Assembly (NCBI RefSeq): GCF_020536995.1
Contig: NC_068359.1
Location: 106,215,257-106,279,256, forward strand
DNA length: 64,000 nt
From: Dreissena polymorpha
Taxonomy: Eukaryota; Mollusca; Bivalvia; Myida; Dreissenidae
Direction: 5' to 3'
Part shown: positions 1 to 13,200 of the stretch, piece by piece
How positions within the stretch are numbered: position 1 is the first letter of the stretch
Layout of the letters: every line of letters starts with the position of its first letter
The notes under the pieces: model-generated
Databases searched by the model: none
Seen by the model: only the letters and a program-made list of their open reading frames with translations
Told to the model about the DNA's origin: nothing
Position numbers and translations under genes: made by a program

Positions 1-234
1 ATTACACAAGACACCCCAGAATGTTGAATATCATTTGGTTTACTTGTATCTTATGCTTTACATCAACCTTCTTATACTGGAAAGTCACACATACCACCAC
101 ATAGTAGCAGGTAACCATGTGAAATACCTAGCAGGTAAAAGAATGAAGTTGGCTGATATATCATTAGAAAAATGTTCCGACCCACTTTGAGGGAGATTAT
201 AACAATACAGTTAGGTTCTAGATTGTTAACCTGA

Positions 235-520
235 TTTTATGCCCCCGGATCGAATGATCGGGGGTATATTGTTTTTGGCCTGTCTGTCTGTCTGTCATTG
301 TATGTGTCCCTAAACTTTAACCTTGGTCATAACTTTTGCAATATTGATGATAGCAACTTGATATTTGGCATGCATGTGTATCTCATGGAGCTGCACATTT
401 TGAGTGGTGAAAGGTCATCCTTCAAGGTCAAAGGTCAAAAAAAGATACTTAAAAATTCAAAGCGGCGCATTATGGGGCATTGCGTTTCTGACAAACACAT
501 CTCTTGTTAAATTTAGTTAT
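235..520 (+). repeat. AGGTCA-type mollusc dispersed repeat, copy 1
   Basis: The copy opens with a short hairpin of CCCCCGGATC and GATCGGGGG around 242-266 and a CTGT microsatellite. It continues with a unit containing GATATTTGGCATGCATGTG, GGAGCTGCACATTTTGAG and TCAAGGTCAAAGGTCA. The same unit recurs in three tandem copies on the minus strand at 35216-35820 and once at 63485-63740. No protein is encoded that I can recognise; short open frames across it are incidental. The direct repeat AGGTCAAAGGTCA resembles a DR1 nuclear-receptor site. Confidence 0.75.
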
Positions 521-524
521 TTAC

Positions 525-1010
525 CTCACCTGAACTCGACGAGATTTCTTAGGGACAATAGTTCTGACTGACCATGTTTCATGAAGATTTGACTATTAAT
601 GTGGTCAACACTGTGTAAACAAGGTTTCACAATAAGGAAAACTACCCTGTTCCCTGGCCGAATGTTTTTCAATGGAACTGAGTAATTTTCAAACTGGGTC
701 AAGGTGTCATCAGAATAAATGTTTCGACCAAGTTTATTCTAGATTGCAATTAAGGTCTCAAAATAACCATGTAAGAAAAACTTTCCCGCTTCCTGGTAAC
801 CATGTTTTTAAATGTACTTGAACCATTCACAAACTTGCCCAAGAAACCATACACATTTTCTGACCAAGTTTCATGAAGATTGGAAAATGTGTCTTCTGAA
901 GGCTTTACAAGGTAAATGTTCACAAAACATTGTTCATAAAGCAAAAAGGCGCTCACAAAAGCTCCTCCCCATGAGCATCATGTGCTCAGATGAGCTAAAA
1001 ATACAAAGCA
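525..1010 (+). repeat. Dispersed repeat ending in GAGCTAAAA
   Basis: A roughly 150-bp unit with GACCAAGTTTCATGAAGATT is repeated about three times and ends at CAGATGAGCTAAAA near 1000. A related copy lies at 11520-11825 in OTUD3 intron 2/1 territory, where the phrase CTGACCAAGTTTCATCAAG is visible. It is non-coding as far as I can see. Confidence 0.55.
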
Positions 1011-2489
1011 TATGTGCTGTGGTAGAGAATTAACTGTTGCTTATAGAGGTCCTGGGTGCCAATAGCAGGACAGGCACATTTTCTAATTCTTTAAAAAAAA
1101 AAAATTCCTTAAAGAAAGTTTTTTTAATTAGAAATAAACAGCTTTGTTAGTAAATTTATTTAATGACATTTTTTCACAAATATGAAAATCTGTAAACAAG
1201 TCTTTAACTGAAGCATTATGCCAGTGCCTACCACAGGCACAGACATTAGGGTGAGTAGTTTAGCTGTGACTATTTCGTGAATAGTCGCGCTAAAAACAAA
1301 TAATAAACAACGTTTGGGGTAAAACAAACAGAAACACGTAACTTAAGTTCTAGATTTATTATGTAAATAGAATATAAAAGTGTATAGATATTCTTTGAAC
1401 AATACTTACAAATATATAAGTGTAACAACTCTGGGACTAAATGAACTAGTCCCTCTCAAAAGTTTTCAGCATCAATTAAGTGTTGCAAACTGAAAACTGT
1501 TTAACAAGTCAGCATATTTTGAAATTAAGTGAATCTAAGTTACACAAATAAAACATTTAATTGAATAATGAGAACATTGAAATTGTAAGCAAATATATTG
1601 AAATTAAAAATTATTACTTTCTATAAATTACTGCCTATTCCTACCTGGTTTACTGTCTCTTAAACAATGCAGAATGAATGAAATATTACATCCTCTAGTA
1701 AACTTTTAATATTATCATTTCAAAAAAACTATTTTTCACAAAGAGAACAAAAAGTAGGTACTGAACATGCAACAATAACCAACAAAAATGTATAAATAAG
1801 TAGGAACATAAGTCTTCATAGCAGACTATATGTAGAAATGGGGACCTGATGATGTAATGAATCACAAACACTATATACATTAGTTTAGTTACAACCATCA
1901 TCTACCCAATCACCTCAACACTCTTACTATAAAGACTGAATAACCAGTAGTCTCACTGAAACTGGTTTAGGATTTGGTTACACTTCAATAAAGATTGTGT
2001 AAATTACCAACAAAGATTAGCATCTGCATAATATGCATGAGCAGTGAAATGGGCAACAGTAAAACAAATAACATAAAGTATAATTGTTGCAAAAATAGTT
2101 GATATATAACAGCAATTCAATATCAGTTTTGGTTTGCTTTTTTTGTAAGTTGGTTTGAAAGTTGAACAAAATAAATAATAATTTGAAGCGTAAAGTAAAA
2201 AATATGATAGTTTATTTGAAAACTAATTCACTCATAATTTAGAATTGTTTTCCTCAATGGTCTAATATTGGATACATGATACCCAGAAACACGTGGACAG
2301 ATAACTACAGCTCATGTTTAAGCTACAGATATATACAATATCACATTTTGGTGAGTATTTTTCTCGTACAAACAGCAATATCACATAGACTACTAATATC
2401 AATATTATGCAATAAATATTTACAATAACTACCCTCTGTTTATTTAACAACACTATACATTTATTTTGAATTGCACAGAAACATATTTG
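1011..2489. other. No recognisable feature
   Basis: AT-rich DNA without a credible exon, RNA gene or repeat boundary on either strand. The open frames here are short, low in complexity and lack family-like motifs. Confidence 0.5.
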
Positions 2490-3777
2490 AACAAGAGCAC
2501 CGCCTTGCTGGTGCAGACCGCTCATCTATTTTTCGTTTTAAAGGTGAAGGAAACTATCTCAATACTTCAATAAAAAAGATGGATGGGTGGGGTGGAGAGG
2601 GGTGTAAAGTGTGGGGGCGTGGTCGGTCATTTATTACATTATCTCCCAAAAATAAGGAATAAAAATGCAAAAACAAAATACAAATATTTTTTTTTTTGGG
2701 GGGGGGGGGATTCTAGGGTGGGATAGTTGGACGGTCTTTCAAAATAAAATAATAAAAATATATATTTTTGTTTTTTAACCATGTTTCAAAAAAAAAATCG
2801 GGCGGTGGATGGTTGGGGTCGGGGTATAGTGTGAGGGTGTGGTCATTTATAAGATGATCTTTGAAAAAAAAATGAAAAAAAATGTTTTTCTTGGGGGGGG
2901 ATGGTTTGGGTGGAGTCTATTGTAGTATGTCATGTAAGAGTTGTTTTGTCAAAGTATCAATCAAATCTGATCATAAATAACAAAGTCATGGCAATTTTTG
3001 CAAAATTTAATAATTTGACCTTGAGAATCAAGGTCATTCAAAGGTCAAGGTAAAATTCAACTGGCCAGGTACAGTACCCTCATGATAGTATGAACGTTTT
3101 TGAAGTTTAAAAGCAATAGCCTTGATGCTTTAGAAGTAAAGTGGATGTAAACACAAAATTTAACCATATATTCAAAGTTACTGCGTCAAAAAAGGGCCAT
3201 AATTCCGTCAAAATGCCAACCAGATTTATGCAAGATTTATGCAACTGGTTCCGTAAAGTCCCCTTATGATAGTTTGTGAGTGTTCCAAGTCTGAAAGCAA
3301 AAGCGATGATACTTTAGGAGTAAAGCGGCCCAAAACATAAAACTTAATGAAATTTTCAATTTTTTAAGTAAAAAGGGGCCATAATTCTGTCAAAATGCCA
3401 GTCAGAGTTACATAACTTTGCCTGCACAGTCCCCTTATGATAGTTAGTAAATGTCGCAAGTATGAAAGCAATAGCTTTGATACTTTAGGAATAAAGTGGA
3501 CCTAAACACAAAACTTAACGAAATTTTCAATTTTCTAAGTATAAAAAGGGCACATAATTCTGTCAAAATGCACACCAGAGTTATCTAACTTTGCCTGCCC
3601 AGTCCCCTCATGATAGTAAGTAAGTGTACCAAGTTTGAATGCAATAATTTTGATGCTTTATGAGAAAAGTGGACCTAAACACAAAACTTAACCGGACGCT
3701 GACGCCGACGCTGACGCCGACGCAAAGGTGATGACAATAGCTCATATTTTTTTTTCAAAAAATAGATGAGCTAAAAA
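2490..3777 (+). repeat. AAGAGCACCGC...GAGCTAAAA element, long copy with internal array
   Basis: The start ACAAGAGCACCGCC and the end ATAGATGAGCTAAAAA match the ends of shorter copies at 37438-37723 (plus) and 57882-58185 and 62370-62680 (minus). The body holds a poly-T/poly-G run near 2690-2712 and about four tandem units of roughly 172 bp, recognised by CCCCTTATGATAGT and AAAGTGGACCTAAACACAAAACTTAA. The last part is a GACGC-rich stretch (GACGCTGACGCCGACG) before the end. No coding sequence is supported. Confidence 0.7.
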
Positions 3778-4060
3778 TGCCAAACTGGGATGTTGGCTAG
3801 CGCACATCAATTTCATCCTATTGAACAACCTTTGCATTCATTACAAAACATGTTGACTATCGTGTAGTAAAATAGCATATCACCTACCTAGTGAGTAACA
3901 AAGCATTGAATGACATATCAGATATATATCCTTACAGCAATGGAATGTTGAAATGGCATAAAACAAACCTAATTATCAAGAACATGTTCAACATGTGCTA
4001 AAGTATGCATGGATATCATGACCATCTTCATGTCACTAGTCACAATAGTGTGACCTTCAC
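3778..4060. other. 3' flank of OTUD3
   Basis: This stretch follows the OTUD3 stop on the minus strand. I see no clear AATAAA on the minus strand close to the stop, so the polyadenylation site is not located. Nothing else is recognisable. Confidence 0.4.
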
Positions 4061-4237
4061 TCATATCCTGGCCATCTGCAGATCCCTGGTTACTATGGTG
4101 ATGACCTGATCCTCGTCGTCAGGGATACGTGGCTGCAGTCCTAGCACCTTCATCTTATGTTTCTCCTCTGCTCTCTGCTTCTTCTCCAACTTCTTCTGTT
4201 TCTTGGACTGCTTACTGGTCAGCTTCATCTTGGACAC
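4061..4237 (-). CDS. OTUD3: OTUD3 exon 8 and stop
   Basis: Acceptor CCTGCAG|GTGTCC. Encodes 58 residues beginning [20 protein letters not shown], a Lys-rich tail also present at the C-terminus of vertebrate OTUD3, and ends in TGA at 4061-4063. Confidence 0.88.
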   Translation of the reverse strand: MSKMKLTSKQSKKQKKLEKKQRAEEKHKMKVLGLQPRIPDDEDQVITIVTRDLQMARI

Positions 4238-7200
4238 CTGCAGGCACCAATAGGGCAGAGTAATGACCAAGCACAGAGATCACGGACATTATGTGAGCCC
4301 ACTCCTGGAGTCTCATAACATGAACTCAACAAAGACCAGGCAAAGTTTTATGTACATAAGATGTGAATCTGTAACATGATTACCAGGTTTGGCATTCAAG
4401 ATATTAACTAGTTAACTAAATGGCCTTTAAGACAGATTTACTAGTAAAGCCTAACTATACACCTATACACATATAATGGGAAACAAGTTACCCCCAGAGT
4501 TTGACCCATTTTGATCCTTGGCGCATTATTTGAGCAAACATGGTAAAGGACCACCATAACAAATACCAGTCCCCTATGATTACTTATGCACTGAAACACA
4601 TATCAGTACAGATAGACAGACAAGGGCAAATGTATATGCCCCTAAAATATTGTGACATAAAGCACTCATATTTAATGGTATTAATACCCAATGCACTGTA
4701 AATGAAACCTGCCTGACCTTCTCTTTATCAGCTGGCTGGATGAAGCCTTTCATTCTAGCCGCAGAGGGGTGGTCATGTGAGCCATATCCTGAGCTGCCCC
4801 CCAGACTGGCCTGCCTGCTGTGGGTGGGGCCTGTGCCCCGCGGTGGGGAGCTCCCGTCCTCTGACCAGATCCCACTGTCTGTGGAGGTCATCTGGGACCC
4901 CAGTGAGGTTGAGTCATCTATCAAACCTGACAGAACAGAACAACACCTCAACGCTTAAGTGTACTACTCGATATTTATCAATTTGGTCAGGTTTCCAATA
5001 CTGTACAACTTTCCAAACCTTTCTGAAATTGCAAACTGTTAGAGTCATTCTGAACTTAATTCCTTCAGCCTAACAAACACTTAGTTCCTACTAGGGAATT
5101 TGAATGACGTTGCACAATATGATATACCAGAGATTTGTGCAATGTGAACGCAGAGAGTGATTATCATGACACCCATTTTTTAGCGTCTGTAAACAATGGA
5201 CGCAAAATGAAACATAAGCATTCCTTTACATGTTTCACTTGAATGGTAGCCATTTTTGGGGATGCAGATCTAATAGGGCATGTGCTTCAAATGAAATGAC
5301 TGCCATGGAATAACCTTAAATTCATTTTGATTGCTATAAACAAATCATTGGATAAAACAATATTCATAAGCTGGTGCCGGTTACCATTCATAGTTTCCAA
5401 TGCCTGTAGTAGATAGGCCACTGTGGCATCCACATCATAGTCACAGTCTGCTAGGCACTGCAGCACGTGGTCTCGGTCCTGAAAGTACAGCACCTGTACA
5501 GACTCCACATGCACAGTTCTATAGATGAGAGGGAAAACTTGATCACAAAGAACATTTATATTAATTATTTCTTCATTATCATCATCATTCCCTTGACCGA
5601 TCCAGCCGTTGGGGGGAAATAAGGGAAAATGACACAGAGATCCTCCGCCAGTCAAATCTAATGTGGGCTGCTGTTAGTAGCTTATCCATGGGTAAAGATG
5701 TCTACGCTTTAGTTATATCAAACCAGTATTATGTACTTCAGACATAAATATTATATGTTGACAAGAACAGTTAAACAGTCAAGAACAGAAACAAAACTGT
5801 TGGTTGTCAACAGGAACACATCAGCATTTCAAGGAGCCATTTGTAAAACATTTGGGTGATGATCACTCTTTTAAAAACAAGTTTGGTGCAGATTAAAAAA
5901 AAAACAGATTTGTTTCAATGTCAGCCTCCAATATAGTTTCAATGTCAGCCTTCAGTACTTACTGGACAGTCCTCAGGTACAGTTTCAATGTAAGCCTCCA
6001 GTACTTACTGGAATTCCCATAGATATAGTGTTAATGTCAGCCTCCAGTACTTACTGGACAGCCCACAGGTAGTGTTATTATCAGCCTCAAATACTTACTG
6101 GATAGTCCAAAGGTATAATTTAATGTCAGCCTGCAGGAATATGTATAGAATGGACAGCCCAAAGGTATAGTTTTAATGTCAGCCTACAGTCCTTACTGGA
6201 CAGCCTGCAGATAAAGTTTCAATGTCAGCCTCCAGTACTTACTGGACAGCCCGTGGCTGTGACAACCTCCTCAACCAGTCTCACAGTATCACGGACAGCC
6301 CTCACCACCCCATCATCATGGCCTGGGAATTCTGGGAAACCAGTTGGCTTCTCACTCTCTCCTAGCTGAATAGTCAGATAAGCAGTCTATAAGCTGAATG
6401 AAACTAAACAAAGTTTTGATGCTAGTTTTAAAACTAAAAATATTTTATAACAAGGGGGCCATAATGTAACTATGTTGCATCGATTAAAGTTATTAAAGGT
6501 ATTGTTTTTATTCTCCCTGTAGGGCGGCATACAGCAGTCTCACTGTCTGTCTGTCCGTCTGTCCATCCTGCATTCCATTTTCCGGACATCTTTACCGAAC
6601 GCTAAGATATTGACCTGATATTTGGTGTGTGAGTCTACCTACATGTTACACAGATGAAGTGTGAGTTTTGTTTAAGTCAATTTACTTTTGGCAAGTTATG
6701 CACCTTGGACTTTTTCTCTATTATAACAAATCTGATATTCAATATTGTGTTATTTTCTTAATTTTTCGTTATTTCATCAGTGAGATGCAAAAACGTTTTT
6801 ATATGCACTAAATACACAAATATAGTGGCTTTAAGGATTTTAAAAAGCATGGCAGTTCACCTTTAACTTACAGATGACTTACAGATGAAGTGTGACTTGC
6901 ATTCTGGTCTATTGCTTGTTGCAAAGTGATGGGCCTTGGACTGCACATTTTTCAGTTTTCGGAGTTGAACAAAAAATCCCTTTCTGATATGTAGCTGATT
7001 TTTGGTATGTGAATCTACCTACATTATCACAGATGAAGTGTGAGTTTTGTTCCGGTCCATTAATTTACGAAGAAATTATGTGCCTTGGACTCGTAAATTT
7101 TTCTATAATAACTGTTTTCCAGAGTTGCTTATGCCAAAAGATTATTTTTGGTATGCGAGTCAACCTACATGAACCACAGATGAAATGTGAGTTTCTTTCT

Positions 7201-10200
7201 GGTCAATTGATTTTTTTGTGAAGTTATGGGCTCTCGACTTCAAAGTTCCATTTCCCAGAGGTTTTATACGCAACCCTTTAAGATATTGAGCTGATTTTAG
7301 GTATGCAAGTCTACTTACATGACTTACAAAAGAAGCATGAGTTTCGTTCCAATAAATAGATTTTTGGCAAAGATGAATTTTATCTAAAATAGCTGCTGTG
7401 CGGCTTCAAAGGGCAGTAGAAGGCATTGTGTTTCACAAACATATGTCTTGTTATTTATGTGTTAGTCTTTGCTAATGCATGTTAACCAACGTGGGTGACT
7501 CAACATTCAGATACCTTAAGTTTCATATTGATGCATGGTGAATAAAATCTAATATGAGTCCATGATGAGGTGTTGCCATACATAAGTCTAATGTAGTTTG
7601 TTAATTCAAAATGCAGGTACCTTAAGTCTGATATTGGTGGGTGATTCAGTGTTGTCTCCCACTCTTCGTACGCTGGAGTAGTGGTCTCCATTGTGGTAGG
7701 CGATGTGCAGCTGACGTGTGGTTGATGAACAGCTGTCTGGTCCCTGTATCTGGAATGGGGAAAAAAAACACTTCAGAAATGAACAACTTCTTATGTTAGC
7801 AGCATGTGCACTGCACTGACTGGCGATAATGAGCTGCGCCATAAACCAGTTTAACTTTAAGTCAGAATGTCCACACGCCTTTCAACAATTCAAATCAAAA
7901 TTACTGACAAGGCAATACCAGAATGATTAACATGCTTAAATTAATATGTGTGTTTGAATCATTCTTATATATCTTTCATTTAAGCTTTATAGTTTGTCTA
8001 ATTAAATTTTCAATCTACATACACACCACAGGTGCTATTATATAAGGATCATCAAGTCAATTACAAAATGTCTTAAAACGCAGTAAAAATGCAAAGCATT
8101 TTTGAAATCCAAATATTATACACATTTAACACAAATAGAAATCAGTCAACTGTATTAGTCTTTATCAGCCAAGTATAATACACGTAAAGCAATTTGAATG
8201 TTTTCTCCCAACTCCAAGCAGCTGTAGTAAAATGTTAAAGTAATCTAGAATGCCGACATACTTGTAGAGCACAGTAAGGCTCAGTTGACTGGCTGCAATA
8301 AATAGGTAACTTCTCATCTGAGTCATTAGTAAACAATAATCTGTATAATGTTACAGGCATTAAGAATGTGGTTCACCTATGTAGCTCACATTGTGTAAAA
8401 CCTACCAGGAGGAAGGGAGAGTTCAGTTGATGTATGATGATGTTTAGTTTGTGCAGTCTAGAGAAGGCCACTATGGCATCATTGCCTGCATATGTGCCCA
8501 TCTTCTGCAGCTGCCATACTGCAATACAACATATGTCTATGTACAATCATGGTCAATCAGTTATGCCATCAAAAGCATACTTATAACGTTATACGGCTGT
8601 TCATTTTACATCACAGTTTATGCACATACATAATGACGTATTGTCAAATATCAATTGCATTGATTGTCCACAACATAAAAATGTTGCAAAACAGAATTCT
8701 AATTAATAGTGAAATACATATTAACAAACTTCAGACCAAAGTTGATTACCCAACTCTAGTTCTCAACTACATATTAACTAGTTTATTTATTGTTGATACA
8801 ATAGCCATGACATACGGTGCAAATCATTGATACACAAATTGATTGCATACATTACAAACATGTGTCAGAGCACTGTTCTTTTGCCTTCTTTGTAATTTAA
8901 AAAAGATGTGTACACAAAATACAATGTGCGATTTGAAAAATGAGAAAGTGTTAGTTGTTATTACTATTAGTGATTATTTTCCAAATTACATGTCATGGGA
9001 GGATGGAAAGACATGCTTATCACATGTCATGTCATTACATCAGTGCTTTCCACAGGCAATTTAACGGTCCCTCAGCGGGGCGCTTGAATTTCGAAATCAG
9101 AGTCCCCGGGGCGCCTGAAATTTTCCGATCAGTGTATTCTGACAGTTATTGCAGCTTTAGATCAAAGCGATATCGACTTCGCCGAAAATTTTGAAAGCCG
9201 ATTTACTATCCTTTGTCGCTTTAGCCAACTAAAGCCCGCCTAAAGGCGGAGCGTCGCTGTATTAGAAAATCAATATTGGCCAATGATAGCGCACGCTTTG
9301 TATGAGCGACAGCAGTAGGCAGGCAATACCTTCAGTTAAATCATGCAGACGACTCGTGACGTACATGTAATTGCCACAAAAATCTTAGCCAGTTACTTAG
9401 AAGACTGATGATGGCAACCAGCCGTAATCCTTGTGGACAACGTGAATTTCATGCATAATTCCGTCAAAACATTTATTCGACTCATAAAGTGTTTAAACAA
9501 ATTTTCGTTAAATTCATAACCCAACTGTTAATATTTGTTGAATTCTCAAATGGGAATAATTAAATTTGTAATCCCAAACCCATTCCCGTAAGTCGATGTT
9601 AACGCGTTTTTAATCCGAAACACACTTCCGAATGTAAATGTTACCGCAACGTTGAAATATTCTTGCTTCAAATTAGCAGTGCACATTTATTTGTGTCGAA
9701 TCTTTTTCTCAATTAAAAAGAGCGCGAAAATGATGCAGCATGTACAACGTCACGTCATTTGCATATAAAGCGTGCGTGTATTGAGCGTTTTAACAAGCAC
9801 ACAACAAGTCAGGGGATTGACACATGTTCAGAGGCAATATTTCATCAAATCTATAAATAGTCACTTAAAATTTATTTGATAATATAGAAAATGGCAAGGT
9901 TTGTGTTAAAGAAATAATTGAGAGCTTTTATCGTAAATATTTACCAGAAAGTGATTTATAAAAACAAATGTGAGAAATGATAGGTAAAACATAAAGCAAG
10001 ATTCAAACCACAAAATTGTAACTCTATGGCTGAAGGACCCTGGGCTCAACTATACTTTTAAATCCACTTGTCTAGTCAGACCAGTGCCCAAAAATTGTCA
10101 CTTCACCTGAACAAAAAGTTACTTTTCCGGACATTAAAATATGAGTGTATATTGCTACTTTGGGGAAAAGGTGGTATATTAATACTCAATGGCAATCTTC

Positions 10201-13200
10201 CAAATAAGTAACAACTTTGTGCATAGCTCTGCCTTTTTTAATCTTCAAGGAGGCGGAGTTAAATGGTTAATGGAGCTAGTGTTTTATGCAAGTTGAGTCG
10301 CGATTTGCCGTAATTACTCAGTCTAAGCATTAAAATGACACATACATTTATCTAGGATTTTCCGAAAAATACCGATTAGTTCTGATTTACAAACTTCCTG
10401 ATATCTACGAAACTAGCGCAGCCTATTTCGAGAATTATTATTAATGTACCCGTGATGTAATTAACATTGTCAAAACGAAGGTGCAGTTTCTTTGTGTACT
10501 AAACGTATTTTGTGTTCGTCAAAAAAATAGTTGGCTATTTGTATTTGTATCGATGTGGCAGGAATTCTGGAACTGAATTTAATTTTCTCAACCGAAAAAC
10601 AGCACTCGCCAGGTCATTCAAGTATTTAACTTCACTCGCTTTCGAGTGGATTTTTAAGGCCTGCAATAATTAGCTTTCTACTTTTGCTTTGGTACTATTT
10701 ACCACGCCCAAATCAACAAACCTAAATGAAAACATCTAGATTTATGCTAAATGCATTCAAGCATATGTGATTTGATACACCTACACAAAATGTGAAATTT
10801 GTTGCAATAAATTTAATATTTTAATTTAAGTTATGCAGTTGACAAAATGTCTTTCACACTTCATTAATTTTATCCTTAAAATTAATCCCAAACAAATATT
10901 TGACAAGCTTGTTGGTCAATAGCCCATGACATTCCATACACCCACATAGTGACATATCCATGCACCTCCACTTCTAACCCAGTGGTGCATAATAGCAGAG
11001 AAATTGATCCAAGTTTAACAGCTCATGTCATATATGGTTGCTTATGAGAACAAAACTTATCTTGTTTATAAGGCAATAATCAGGGGATAAAAACAATTAA
11101 AAAACTGCGTTTCAAAAGAAAAAAGCAGATGTGATCAATCTTACTGCTATTGTTAATTAAGTAAGCTTCATCATATGCAAGGCAGAAAACTTAGGATCCA
11201 TGACAATCAAATATGACCATGCATCAAATAAAGTTAACTTCTTGGTTCATATTTTACTTCCATGCTACACAATGGTTCTTTATAAAGATAAAGTTGTTGC
11301 AGTTGAGTCTTACAGTGCTGTTCAAAGGATGTGTCCTCATCCACCAGGAAGGGTTCAAAGTCTGCCTTGTTGTCCACCATGAAGCGTACCACGTCCTGCC
11401 GGTGACGGAAATGGTTCCGGACATGACCTTCAAACTGGTCACCCAGGGCGCGAAACAAGCAGTTCCTGCAGAAACATGGAGAAGATCATATTTATAAACA
11501 TATTCAAAATCAAATCATGATGGCTCTACCTGAATTCACAGACAAAATGTTTTGAAGACTTGATTCAATTTCTTTTAAGATTTGACAAGGTGACCTAGTT
11601 TTTAAATGCATGCGACCCATATTCGAACTCAGCTTAGATATTTTCAAGATAAACATGCTGACCAAGTTTCATCAAGAGTAGATGAAAAATTTGGCCTCTA
11701 AAGTGGTAATGAGCTTAAAGCTGACAACTAACATGCACTGACTAAGTGACTGAGCTAGACATACATGTAGAGTGATCACAAAAGCTCATCATAAGCACTT
11801 TGTGCCCAGGAGAGCTGACAATAGTGGAGCAGGAATTATGGTTCTTTTTTACTACATATATATCTACTCAATCAAATCTACCTGTATCTTAGGTTTCAGA
11901 TTCATAACGTGAACAGTTTCCAAGAAAACATTTTAGAACACAAATTAAAGAACGGAAATAAATTTTTAAAAAGAGGAGCAAGAGTTACAAGTTGATACTT
12001 CTTTTACTTTAAGAGATATGGCCGAGGCATTTTAAGAACAAAAATAAATAAATAAAGGGAAATAACCAAAGAAAATTACGAAGTAAAAGTTATAGTTTTT
12101 TCACTGCACACTATGTCAATGAGATCTAAAGTTTCAAGTTGATTCCTCTGATAGTTTTTGAGATTTCCTCCCATCAAAAAGAAAATCTGAACAAAATTGA
12201 CAAAAGGCAATAACTTGTAATATAGGGGAGCAAGATTTATGGTTCTTGTTCACTGCAAGCCCAACCCCCCCAAACCCACTTTGTTGATCTGCCTATCTAC
12301 GATGACGGACTGACAAACAACCTGAAACAGTATACCCACTCCCACGTTGGGCAGGGGTATGATAGTTTCATAAAAAAATATCACAAATTTGAAATATCAG
12401 TGATGAATCACTTTTTAGATTTTACATATTATATAAACTTCATGCTGAGAGACTAATATCAATTTTAAGGCCAAAAAGAGTTTCAATTAAATAGGGCTGG
12501 TAAGTTGCCAAATTTTTTATGAACTTTTTTTATACATAAGCTATTTCCCACTTCAAAAAGAGTGTGCCATGACAGAAACCTTAATATTTTCCTTATCTCT
12601 ACGATGAAGTTGTTTCCTCATATGTAAGATAATTTAGTAAATATAGCAAGTGAAGCAAACATTTTTTTAAACTAAACCTGAAATTCTGAAAAAAAAGTGT
12701 AAGCTCTGCTTGAAAACTCCGGTTCATTTAGTGGAAACAGACATTTTTTGTATGCCTTATGTTAAATGTTTTATCTGGTTTACATTGTTTAAATAAATGA
12801 ATGAATGATGTTTGTTGTCCTAGTGACAGGAAATTTAATGAACTCAATCCAGAAATACTGTTATTGTGGAAAGTGAAGTGTTTCGATTTTTTTGTCAAAA
12901 AATCTATTATAATATGTGTAATTATTATAAATGCACAATAAATTGAGACGTATATAATTTGTTGTTTTTTATTTGTTTTTAAAATCCCAGTGATGTTACT
13001 GTTAGAGGTATACTTCTTTCATTAGGCCTGGAAAAATTGACTTGTTTTTATAAATGGCTTGTCTTTTGTTTTTCATACTTTGAACGTTTTTTTTCCTTAC
13101 ATTTGTGATAAATAGATCACGCAACACATTTATATCACTTAAGTGTCAAGTGCAATTCTATCAACAGAATCTTGGTGTAATAATAATAATAATAAGCAAT

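Noticed and set aside
4740-5073. Plus-strand frames opposite OTUD3 exon 7
   Set aside because: They are antisense shadows of a conserved exon.
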